Origin: a bacterium
GTDB taxonomy: Bacteria; Cyanobacteriota; Vampirovibrionia; Gastranaerophilales; Gastranaerophilaceae
DNA: 64,000 nucleotides
Assembly (NCBI GenBank): GCA_017652265.1
Contig: JAGCBH010000006.1
Span: 1 to 64,000, forward strand
Direction: 5' to 3'
This document shows positions 1 to 7,606 of this stretch, piece by piece. How positions within the stretch are numbered: position 1 is the stretch's first letter; the number at the start of each line of letters is the position of its first letter. The notes under the pieces were generated by a model. The model saw only the letters and a list, made by a program, of their open reading frames with translations. It made no database searches and had not been told where the DNA came from. A program made the translations under genes and the position numbers.

Positions 1-4
1 ACAA

Positions 5-33
5 AACCGGTATGGCAAAATGCTACACCGGTT
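5..33 (-). terminator. Probable terminator of the tRNA-Ser gene
   Basis: Inverted repeat AACCGGT (5-11) and ACCGGTT (27-33). On the minus strand it lies just beyond the 3' end of the tRNA and is followed by a short T-rich run. The loop is long (15 nt) and the T tail is weak. Confidence 0.45.
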
Positions 34-39
34 AAAATA

Positions 40-129
40 CGGAGAAGGTGGGATTCGAACCCACGGTACAGGTTGCCCCATACAACACCTTAGCAGGGTG
101 CCGCCTTAAACCTACTCGGCCACTTCTCC
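40..129 (-). tRNA. tRNA-Ser(GCU)
   Basis: Read on the minus strand, the gene has a 7-bp acceptor stem (GGAGAAG with CTTCTCC), a D-arm, a 5-bp anticodon stem around loop CTGCTAA (anticodon GCU, reading AGC/AGU), a long class II variable arm and a T-loop GGTTCGAATCC. The discriminator base is G, as usual for serine tRNAs. The 3' CCA is not encoded, so it must be added after transcription. About 90 nt. Confidence 0.96.
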
Positions 130-244
130 TTATTCTGTTGTCATATGCCTAAAATAAGCACTATTCAAATCTATCACAAAAATATTTTTTTACAACCTTA
201 GCAAAAAATATTTTTACGTGTTTTAATTCTTATAAGAGGATCTC

Positions 245-709
245 ATGATAAATATTAAACCTATACAATTTAATAACACACCTCAACACACAAAATATAA
301 CAATAACGTATGTTTCGGAAACGGTTTTAATGTACCATTATCGCCAAAAGCGATTTCTATGCTGAAGCAAAACATTTTTAACGTAATACCATGCACAGAA
401 TTAAATGAAGTAAATAAAATTATGCCTTACATGGTAAAACGTCAAAAAACTTTATATCCGCAAAGTAAATCAATAGCATTGTTTAAGTTGACCGATAATG
501 ATTTAAAAAATTTTGTGGAAAAATCCGGTGAAAAAATATATAATTTACCGTATTTTGAAGGTATAGGCATTGCAATAGGGGACTGCGGTACTTCCATAGA
601 AAAATGGAACAATGTTTATGAAACAATAGTATGCTTAGTGCCAAAAGTAAACGCCGAATCTTTTAAATACCGGGTTTTTGCAGAAAACATTGCAGCTATG
701 CAACGATGA
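245..709 (+). CDS. Hypothetical protein with N-terminal NVCFGN motif
   Basis: A 154-residue protein not matched to a family. The start is set by an SD-like AAGAGGA just upstream (about 233-239). There is no signal peptide or membrane segment; the predicted product looks soluble. The first 26 residues are Asn-rich, low-complexity and end in N-V-C-F-G-N (21-26). Similar motifs start three other unknown proteins in this window (5239-5961, 10180-10884, 61943-63649), which may mark a shared N-terminal tag. The rest looks like a compact alpha/beta domain. Function unknown. Confidence 0.75.
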   Translation: MINIKPIQFNNTPQHTKYNNNVCFGNGFNVPLSPKAISMLKQNIFNVIPCTELNEVNKIMPYMVKRQKTLYPQSKSIALFKLTDNDLKNFVEKSGEKIYNLPYFEGIGIAIGDCGTSIEKWNNVYETIVCLVPKVNAESFKYRVFAENIAAMQR

Positions 710-729
710 ACTGATTGTAATTTTGCAAA

Positions 730-2211
730 TTACAGTTCTTCGTATACTTCTATTGGTGCATAGAAAGATATTTCTTCTCTGCAGGTTACAGTTATTTCGT
801 TAAAGTAGCATGACAACATTTTATATATCAAATATCTGAACTCTAACGGTACCAGAACTGTATTGCAATCGTATTTTTTTATTAATTTTGCGATTTTCTT
901 TGCCAATTTATCCGCATATTTTGCATCAATTTTAATGATTTCACCATATTCATCTTCATCAACAGTTCTGTCACAAATTTCTATCAAAGAGTCTTCCGTT
1001 ATTTCAAGCGCTTTTACAACACCTGTTTCATCCGATAATCTTTTGGCAATACGACTGCCGAGTGATAATCTGAGTTTCCTAAGAATATCGTCTTTTTCGC
1101 TTTCGCCGGCCAAATCGTTGATTTTTTCAAATATATAAGTTATATCTTTTATAGAAATTCTTTCATTGATTAGCCCTGTTATAATGTATCTCAAATCCGC
1201 AAAGCTTAACAAATTAGGAACCAGATTATCTACAAGAAATTCATTGTTTTTTTCAACAACATCAATATATTTATCCAATTCCTTGTAATCAAGCAAATCG
1301 TCAACGTGTTTTACGGTAACAAATTCCAGCGCTCTTGTTATGCACTGAGCTCCGGAAAGTCCCTGTTCCCAAAAATCTTTGCACTTATCTTTCGGAACCC
1401 AGACAATCTTTTTATCCGTAATAACATCAGTATCATAAATAAAGTCTTTTGACTTTTTCGCAAGATTAAGATCATCGGCAAAGAACATCAAATGTCCCGG
1501 ATAAACATTCGCACGTAATACATCTATTCCTCTAATACGAATTGCAAATTCATAAGGATTAAGAGATTCATCATCCTTAAAAATAATTTTCGGTATAATA
1601 TAACCTAATTCATCGGTCAATTTTACACGTAATTTAACTGTTTCCGCTATAAGTTCTTCTTCATCAATATCCTGTTCCGGATCTATATAGCCGATAATTT
1701 CTTCACTCATACGTATAACAAGTTTGTCTTCGGACAGATTTTTATACATCCCGTCAGGAGATGTCGTTTCAGCTAACTGACGTTTTAAATCGTCCATTTC
1801 CTTCAGACCTGAGGAAATAGTATTATTGAGACGTTTTCTGCCTGCAGCTTCCAAATCTTCCTTTTCAAGCTCTTTTTTAGCTTTGTTAATTTTATTTTTA
1901 ACCTCTTTTAATTTCATCTGAATATCAACGCATTTTTCATAAGGGGTAAGTTTTGGAGAAAGAAGTTTTTCCATCTGGCTCTTAAAATTGGAAATACTGA
2001 CTTCATCAATGTTTTTTGTAAGCGAAAAGCTTGAATCACTGCGCATAAATATACAATTGTACTGAATATCGCCGTCATTAACCTCAACTTCATTAATTGC
2101 ATAAAGTTCCCAGCCGTCTTTTGACATCTCATTTAATAAATTTTGTAATGCCTCAACATCCTCACTGGGACAAGTGCGTATTACATACTGAACTTTTGAG
2201 TCTTTGAACAT
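730..2211 (-). CDS. DUF4177-like / FlhA (FHIPEP) cytoplasmic-domain fusion protein without export-gate membrane region
   Basis: 493 residues. I chose the ATG at 2211 because GGAG lies 7 nt before it; a TTG four codons upstream overlaps that SD. Residues about 7-57 resemble DUF4177 (WELYAINEVEV, YNCIFMR). About 98-148 form a charged coiled coil. About 165-490 match the cytoplasmic domain of FlhA/SctV, the export-gate protein of flagellar and type III secretion systems: ELGYIIPKIIFKDDESLNPY, RGIDVLRANVYPGH, VDNLVPNLLSFADLRYII, ERISIKDITYIFEKI and LRLSLGSRIAKRL follow the family's block order. In FlhA this part sits below about eight membrane helices and forms a nonameric ring that docks chaperone-substrate complexes. 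Here there are no membrane segments and no flagellar genes in the window. It may be a soluble ring or adaptor; its function is not known to me. Confidence 0.85.
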   Translation of the reverse strand: MFKDSKVQYVIRTCPSEDVEALQNLLNEMSKDGWELYAINEVEVNDGDIQYNCIFMRSDSSFSLTKNIDEVSISNFKSQMEKLLSPKLTPYEKCVDIQMKLKEVKNKINKAKKELEKEDLEAAGRKRLNNTISSGLKEMDDLKRQLAETTSPDGMYKNLSEDKLVIRMSEEIIGYIDPEQDIDEEELIAETVKLRVKLTDELGYIIPKIIFKDDESLNPYEFAIRIRGIDVLRANVYPGHLMFFADDLNLAKKSKDFIYDTDVITDKKIVWVPKDKCKDFWEQGLSGAQCITRALEFVTVKHVDDLLDYKELDKYIDVVEKNNEFLVDNLVPNLLSFADLRYIITGLINERISIKDITYIFEKINDLAGESEKDDILRKLRLSLGSRIAKRLSDETGVVKALEITEDSLIEICDRTVDEDEYGEIIKIDAKYADKLAKKIAKLIKKYDCNTVLVPLEFRYLIYKMLSCYFNEITVTCREEISFYAPIEVYEEL

Positions 2212-2338
2212 TTTTTTCTCCAATCTTTTTTATAATTATAACATATTTTTTGAGAATTGCCATAAGTAAATTTCAGAAAATCATTTTTACAAAAATTAAC
2301 ATGCAAAATTAGCAATAAAATTTTTTTTCTGTTTTTGT

Positions 2339-2344
2339 TATAAT
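2339..2344 (+). promoter_or_regulatory. -10 element upstream of the P-loop kinase gene
   Basis: Perfect TATAAT 22 nt before the kinase start codon, with an SD (AAGGAAA) between them. The -35 region is an AT run without a clear hexamer. Confidence 0.5.
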
Positions 2345-2365
2345 GTCAAAAAGGAAATTTTAATT

Positions 2366-3199
2366 ATGTTAGAATCTGTTTATAAAAATGCTGCAGCTTT
2401 AACCGAAAAAATGACCGCATTGCCGGTATCAAAGATTTTTTCTTCAATAATATTAAAACAGCATTCACAGATACAATCATTGATAAAATATAATTCATCT
2501 TTAGATAATCCGGTTTTTAATTCCATGAAATCGGATTTTTTGTATAAACTCAAACGCCTGACATCAAAAAAACGACCGGTCATGGTCGCTATCACAGGCG
2601 AAAGTGCAAGCGGAAAGTCATTTTTCACACAAAATTTAAGAAAATATCTTGCAGAAAACGGTTTTGACTGTTCATTTATAAGCTGCGATAATTTTTACCA
2701 CGATATTTCCTGCTACTACGAAAAATACGGAAACTACGGCAACGCACTGGCAGCAGGCGTAGATTTAGAAGGGCCTTTTGCATTTGATTTGGAAGAATTA
2801 GCCAAAACTTTAGACGATATTTCTTCGGGCAAAGATGTATGTATTCCGAAAATGAACTTAAGCAACGGTGTTTGTATTAAAAATCAAACTCCGGTTAAAT
2901 CCGCACCAATTATACTTGTTGAGGGTATTGCTTCAATGTGGAATGACTTAGACAAAAAATTTGATGTAACAATATACGTTGAACTTGACGAAGAAACAAG
3001 AAAAGCAAGACACCTTGAGCGCGCGGCAAGCAGAAATAAATCTCAGTCAGAAGCTCTGCAGATGTGGAAATACATGTCTGCATCCGCTGAATTGCACATA
3101 AAACCACACCGCAACAAAGTTGATGTTGTTTTAAACGGCAGTTATGACATCAATGATTTAAATACCGTTTTCGATAAAATCAACAACGCTATAAAATAA
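2366..3199 (+). CDS. Uridine kinase/phosphoribulokinase-like P-loop kinase
   Basis: 277 residues, with SD AAGGAAA upstream. The Walker A motif GESASGKS is at 78-85, followed by FISCDNFYHD, the position where uridine kinases and PRK-type kinases carry the catalytic Asp and lid residues. ILVEGIASMWND matches the Walker B/substrate strand, and a basic lid (RKARHLERAASRNKS) follows. The fold is that of nucleoside/PRK-family kinases, which phosphorylate uridine, ribulose-5-phosphate or similar hydroxyl groups. A 70-residue N-terminal extension is not typical of Udk, and the substrate cannot be told from sequence. Confidence 0.8.
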   Translation: MLESVYKNAAALTEKMTALPVSKIFSSIILKQHSQIQSLIKYNSSLDNPVFNSMKSDFLYKLKRLTSKKRPVMVAITGESASGKSFFTQNLRKYLAENGFDCSFISCDNFYHDISCYYEKYGNYGNALAAGVDLEGPFAFDLEELAKTLDDISSGKDVCIPKMNLSNGVCIKNQTPVKSAPIILVEGIASMWNDLDKKFDVTIYVELDEETRKARHLERAASRNKSQSEALQMWKYMSASAELHIKPHRNKVDVVLNGSYDINDLNTVFDKINNAIK

Positions 3200-3201
3200 G
3201 T

Positions 3202-3231
3202 TTGACACCCGTTCGGTTATTATGGTAAAAA
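3202..3231 (+). promoter_or_regulatory. Promoter predicted to give a leaderless mannosidase mRNA
   Basis: TTGACA (3202-3207), an 18-nt spacer ending in TGG (extended -10), and TAAAAA (3226-3231). The expected transcription start falls at about 3238, the A of the ATG. There is no SD before the gene. Confidence 0.5.
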
Positions 3232-3237
3232 TAACTT

Positions 3238-5244
3238 ATGAAGAAGAGAGTTATTGCATATCTGCATACACATTGGGATAGGGAATGGTACAGGGAATTT
3301 GAAGTTTTCCGCTTAAGACTTCTGAGAGTCTTTGACAATGTTTTGGATATGTTAGAAGACGGCACTATCCCATCATTTTATTTTGACGGACAAGTTGTAG
3401 CGCTATTGGATTATCTTGAAATCCGCTCTGAAAAAGAAGCGCTTATACGCCTTCTTATTAAAGAAAAGAAATTATTTATCGGACCTTTTTACTGTCTTGT
3501 TGATGAATTTCTAACCGACAGAACCTGCTTCGAAAAAAATCTTGAAATCGGTATGAAAATTGCATGCGACTTTGGTTGTGAAGATTTTGTAGGTTATTTG
3601 GCAGACACATTCGGTCATAGCTGTAACATTCCTGCGATTCTTAAAAAATTTGGGATTGATAAGTGTGTTGTTTGGAGAGGATGTCCTGATGTCATTCCGG
3701 CGGAGTTTAAATTTAATGGTGTTAATACGGTAAATCTTGTACGCGGTTATTTTATGGATTGTCTTGAACCGGAATTTTTAAAGAAAAATTTAGATTTGAT
3801 AGCTGAAAAATCGGGTAATGTGCTGCTTCTGCCGATAGGTGCTGACCATAGGGGTGTGGATAAAGATATTAACGAAAAAATCAGGTACGCGAATGAAAAA
3901 TTAGATGATTATGAAATAGAACTTGGCTCAATTTTTGATTACTTTGATGCTGTTAAAGACAGATTTAATTTTGAATGGAATGATGAATTGCGGAGCAACG
4001 AAAATACTTTCATTCTTGAGGGAAGCTATTCCGCCAGATCACGGATAAAACAATTAAATTCTAAAGCGTGTTACAAGCTTCATTTTGCGGATAAATTAAG
4101 AAAATATTTTGATGAAGATTACGACAACATAGTTGAATACGCATATAAACTTTTGCTAAAAAATCAGGCACATGACGGAATTTGCGGATGTTCAACCGAT
4201 GATGTCCATAAAGAAAACGAAATCCGATACAAAAAAGTATTACAAATCGCAGACACAATTATTGAAGAATTGAGGCAAAAACACTCTGATTTGGTTAATT
4301 TTACCGATTACAAAGGTGTTATTGAATTTGACACAACAGAACCTCAAAGCCAAGTAATAAAAGAGCGTAAAGGTTTTGAAACACATTTGTTGCACGACAC
4401 GCAAAGAATTCCTGTAACGGAAGATTACACAACAATTTATACAAACTTAAAAGAAATTGAACAAAGTGATGATGTTTTGCATATTTTAGATACCGAAATA
4501 GGTAATTCTCACCTGACATTAAAAATAGAGCAGGGTGAATTTAATTTGTATATTAACGATAAAAAATATGAAAATATCGTAGAATTTATCCGTTTAAGAG
4601 ATATGGGCGATACTTATAACCACGGATTTTTAGCAGATGATAAACCCGAACGTGCTTTCATAAAGTCATACGATATTTCCTTTGAGGGAGATTTGCGCTC
4701 AGGTTTGCTTGTTAACACAACATTCTTCAATGTTTTGATTACTTTAAACAAAAACTCAAAACTTTTAAATTTTAAAATTATCTGGAATAACACCCTTAAA
4801 AATACCCTTTGGCAGGCAAAAATTAACCTGCCGGAAGCCGTAAAAGAAACGTATTCGGAAGATATGAACGAAATTATACGGCGCGAATTTGATCCGGATT
4901 TAGATGTAAAGGGAAATTTGCCGAAAGAAAAAGGTCTTGAAGCAAAAATGAATTTTGCCCCTATGGGAAGATTTGTCTGGGCTCAGAATGTCGGGATTAT
5001 AACAAATGGCTTAAGAGAATATGAAGTGGCAGGAAATTCAATAAGCATAACCTTATTACGTTCTGTAGGTGTTATTTCTAATCCTCAGAACCCATGCCGG
5101 ACAACTCCTGCAGGCCCGCCGATTGAAGTACCCGAAGCACAACAGCTTGGAGAAAATACGGCTGAATTTTCTCTTGGAGTTTTCCCTGTAGAAGAAATTA
5201 TGGCTATGGTCAGTGAAATTTATCCGCAGTTTATACAACTATGA
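3238..5244 (+). CDS. GH38 alpha-mannosidase-like glycoside hydrolase
   Basis: 668 residues. The opening HTHWDREWY is the GH38 signature; H12 and D14 match zinc ligands. D123 in ADTFGHS matches the catalytic nucleophile and H312 in QAHDGICGCS the third zinc ligand position. The family cleaves alpha-mannosides in retaining fashion. No signal peptide, so probably cytoplasmic, as for MngB-type enzymes acting on imported mannosyl compounds. Bacterial relatives usually have about 850-1000 residues, so the C-terminal beta domains are shortened. The gene has no SD (see the promoter entry) and its end overlaps the convergent next gene by 6 nt. Confidence 0.9.
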   Translation: MKKRVIAYLHTHWDREWYREFEVFRLRLLRVFDNVLDMLEDGTIPSFYFDGQVVALLDYLEIRSEKEALIRLLIKEKKLFIGPFYCLVDEFLTDRTCFEKNLEIGMKIACDFGCEDFVGYLADTFGHSCNIPAILKKFGIDKCVVWRGCPDVIPAEFKFNGVNTVNLVRGYFMDCLEPEFLKKNLDLIAEKSGNVLLLPIGADHRGVDKDINEKIRYANEKLDDYEIELGSIFDYFDAVKDRFNFEWNDELRSNENTFILEGSYSARSRIKQLNSKACYKLHFADKLRKYFDEDYDNIVEYAYKLLLKNQAHDGICGCSTDDVHKENEIRYKKVLQIADTIIEELRQKHSDLVNFTDYKGVIEFDTTEPQSQVIKERKGFETHLLHDTQRIPVTEDYTTIYTNLKEIEQSDDVLHILDTEIGNSHLTLKIEQGEFNLYINDKKYENIVEFIRLRDMGDTYNHGFLADDKPERAFIKSYDISFEGDLRSGLLVNTTFFNVLITLNKNSKLLNFKIIWNNTLKNTLWQAKINLPEAVKETYSEDMNEIIRREFDPDLDVKGNLPKEKGLEAKMNFAPMGRFVWAQNVGIITNGLREYEVAGNSISITLLRSVGVISNPQNPCRTTPAGPPIEVPEAQQLGENTAEFSLGVFPVEEIMAMVSEIYPQFIQL

Positions 5245-5961
5245 TGCGAGTTGAGGATATCGTCTTTTAAGTGTACTCAGCTCTGTATCGTTTAGTTCAA
5301 AACGTGCAATATGTTTTGTATCTACTTTTAAATCGTGATTTTTATTAAGATTAAAATGCTTTGAGCAAAGTGATTTTATATCTTTTAATGCAGTATTTGC
5401 AAAATCAACAATTCCCGACCAGGCATCTACAATGATGGTCTGATTATTTTTGATTGTGCCGTCAAAAGGGCTTCCGTCTCTGTTAAATATACAAATTTCA
5501 TGGTTTACTTCTTTTTCACCATTTTTTACGGTGGCAATGTAAACATCTTCAATACCATTCATTTTAAGTATTAAAGCAACACTTTCTGCCGATTCTCCAC
5601 AATTACCGAAGTGTACTGAACTTACATAATCTAATAATTTTTTCGCACTCTGGAAGTTAAGTTTTTTACCGGCGGTCCTTCTGTTAGAACCCAACAGGTC
5701 AGAACAATCCAGGTACGCAGTAAGTATATTGGCTATTCTTCCGCCTCTTCTTTCAAAATTTGAATAATTATTTCTTAAATCTTCAAAAAATTCCATTGCC
5801 TCAACATTCGTTACTTGAAGTTCACTTATGAAGGGTTGCTTTTTGGTGGTTGAGTATAAGCTGATTTTTCGGCAAGCAGTACGTGCCGTTTCTATAGAAC
5901 GACATCTTGCGGTAAATGTAATATTAGAATTTTGTTGGTCAGTGTTAAATTTGATAAGCAT
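5239..5961 (-). CDS. Putative papain/transglutaminase-fold protein with Cys-His-Asp triad
   Basis: 240 residues, no recognised family by name. C121 in FGNCGESAES, H154 in EVNHEICIF and D179 in IIVDAWSG occur in the order and local context of papain-like and transglutaminase-like enzymes (Cys at a helix start, His and Asp on strands). The N-terminus has no signal peptide but carries S-N-I-T-F-T (12-17), shared with the protein at 10180-10884. It could be a cysteine peptidase, amidase or acyltransferase. A -10 TATAAT-like box lies about 20 nt before the start. Substrate unknown. Confidence 0.7.
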   Translation of the reverse strand: MLIKFNTDQQNSNITFTARCRSIETARTACRKISLYSTTKKQPFISELQVTNVEAMEFFEDLRNNYSNFERRGGRIANILTAYLDCSDLLGSNRRTAGKKLNFQSAKKLLDYVSSVHFGNCGESAESVALILKMNGIEDVYIATVKNGEKEVNHEICIFNRDGSPFDGTIKNNQTIIVDAWSGIVDFANTALKDIKSLCSKHFNLNKNHDLKVDTKHIARFELNDTELSTLKRRYPQLAS

Positions 5962-6071
5962 GATAAAATCTTCTGTATTTATTATAAATGCCGTAAAAAA
6001 ATTTTTTGCCAGTGTAAATTTTATTGCCTTTTCAAAAAAATATGTTAGAATAAAACCGAAAGAGGGGGATT

Positions 6072-6263
6072 ATGGCGATAAGAGTTTTGATTTTTTTGCT
6101 TGCATTTGTTGTTATAGCAAATTTAATAATATCACTTGTCGGTTTGATTTTCGGGGTTAATTTATACAAATCATATAGTAAATCAATATTGATAGGTCAC
6201 GCAGGTTTTGCACTTGTTGTAGCGGTAACATTTATAATAATGGCAATTGTGGGGCTGATGTAA
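6072..6263 (+). CDS. Small membrane protein with two transmembrane helices
   Basis: 63 residues, almost entirely two hydrophobic helices (about 4-28 and 41-62) joined by a short polar loop (NLYKSYSKS). A strong SD (GAGGGGG) lies before the ATG. The stop codon overlaps the next start as TAATG, so translation is probably coupled to the SPFH protein. It may be a partner of that membrane protein; no family recognised. Confidence 0.75.
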   Translation: MAIRVLIFLLAFVVIANLIISLVGLIFGVNLYKSYSKSILIGHAGFALVVAVTFIIMAIVGLM

Positions 6264-7345
6264 TGAAAAAAAGTTTTACTTTAGCGGAAATGCTTATTAC
6301 CCTGGGCATAATCGGCGTTGTTGTTGCAATGGTTTTACCTGAGTTAAAAGGAGTTAGTTTTTCGGATATTTTTATAGTTTTTGTCATTCTGGCAATAGTA
6401 TTTGCGGCCCCGATATGGGAAGCATTGAATAAAACAAAGAAACCCGCATATAAAAAAGCAAAAGTTCAATATGACTACGATGCAAAAATAGTCAAAGATT
6501 ACGCAGGTAAAGCAAAAGACTTTATAGACAAATTTTTTGATAATGAAAAGAAAGAGGTAAAAATGGAAAGAAGTGGTTTGGCAGGTATAGTTGCCGTAAT
6601 TATTTTGTTCATCGTTGCAGTAATGCTATGTAATCCGATAGTTGTTGTCGGAGCAGGTGAAAGAGGTGTAAAAGTTACTTTGGGTAAAGTTTCTCAGGAA
6701 AGTTTCGGTGAAGGTATGCACTTTATAACACCTTATATTTCAAAAATCGTAAAAATGGACGTTAAAACTCAAAAGTACAGTACACAGACTCACGTTTACA
6801 CAAAAGATATTCAACAGGCAACAATTTCTTACGTTGTAAACTATAATCTGCTTGCAGACAGCGCTTTCAGAATGTATCAGGAAGTCGGCATGGATTACGT
6901 TTCAAAAGTTATAAACCCGGTTTTGGAAGGTACAATTAAAGACGTTATCGGTAAATGGAACGCTCAGGATTTGGTTGCAAACAGAGAAGAAGCAACAAAC
7001 GACATCCTTTATAAACTTCGTGATCAGCTTATGGACAGATACGTAAACGTAACAAGTTTCCAAATCGTTGATATAAATTATTCCGAAGTTTTTGAACGCG
7101 CTATTGAAAGTAAAGTTACGGCTGAACAAGATGCACTGAAAGCTAAAAACAAAACTGTTCAGATCCAGGAAGAAGCACGCCAAAAGGTTATTTCTGCTGA
7201 AGCTGAAGCAAAATCAATGAGTATAAGAGCAAACGCTTTAACTCAAAACAAAGCTCTTGTCGAATATGAAGCTGTTCAAAAATGGAACGGTATTCTCCCG
7301 ACATACATGATGGGTAACTCTGTTCCGTTTATTAATCTGAGATAA
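6263..7345 (+). CDS. SPFH/Band 7 (prohibitin-like) protein with prepilin-like N-terminal extension
   Basis: 360 residues. Residues 1-28 read like a type IV pilin/pseudopilin head (KSFTLAEMLITLGIIG), but Ser replaces the usual Gly before the cleaved Phe. A second hydrophobic stretch is at about 34-50. A third (about 106-126) leads directly into a Band 7 domain: VVVGAGERGVKVTLGKV, then the SPFH core to about 300 and an Ala/Glu-rich coiled coil (RQKVISAEAEAKSMSIRA). Ordinary prohibitins begin just before that third segment. An in-frame ATG at 6563 (codon 101, MERSGLAGIV) has its own SD (AAAGAGG, 6551-6557), so a standard-length SPFH protein could be made from the same gene. SPFH proteins form large membrane-bound rings. 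Coupled to the upstream two-helix protein. Confidence 0.85.
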   Translation: MKKSFTLAEMLITLGIIGVVVAMVLPELKGVSFSDIFIVFVILAIVFAAPIWEALNKTKKPAYKKAKVQYDYDAKIVKDYAGKAKDFIDKFFDNEKKEVKMERSGLAGIVAVIILFIVAVMLCNPIVVVGAGERGVKVTLGKVSQESFGEGMHFITPYISKIVKMDVKTQKYSTQTHVYTKDIQQATISYVVNYNLLADSAFRMYQEVGMDYVSKVINPVLEGTIKDVIGKWNAQDLVANREEATNDILYKLRDQLMDRYVNVTSFQIVDINYSEVFERAIESKVTAEQDALKAKNKTVQIQEEARQKVISAEAEAKSMSIRANALTQNKALVEYEAVQKWNGILPTYMMGNSVPFINLR

Positions 7346-7365
7346 ATTAATAAATAATTATATAA

Positions 7366-7404
7366 AAAGAAGAGGTTTGGAAATTTCTGAACCTCTCTTT
7401 TTTA
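7366..7404 (+). terminator. Rho-independent terminator after the SPFH gene
   Basis: AGAGGTT (7371-7377) pairs with AACCTCT (7390-7396), flanked by an A run before and CTTTTTT after. Confidence 0.8.
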
Positions 7405-7548
7405 TCTTTTAAATACATTATTTACAAAACTTAATAAAAAATATGAGAGATAAAACTCAATAAAATGAATGGTTTTCGTTGATTTTCAAAATTTTTAAAT
7501 ACAAATATTTCTGAAAAGTAGATAATGTTCTTTTCAAAAAAATATTTG

Positions 7549-7557
7549 TGTTATAAT
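7549..7557 (+). promoter_or_regulatory. Extended -10 promoter of the TolC-fusion gene
   Basis: TGT-TATAAT (7549-7557), 50 nt upstream of the start codon. No convincing -35 hexamer, as is common with an extended -10. Confidence 0.5.
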
Positions 7558-7606
7558 AAAAACATTAAGAAAAAAGATTACTAAATTATTCTAATTGGAG
7601 GAATTG

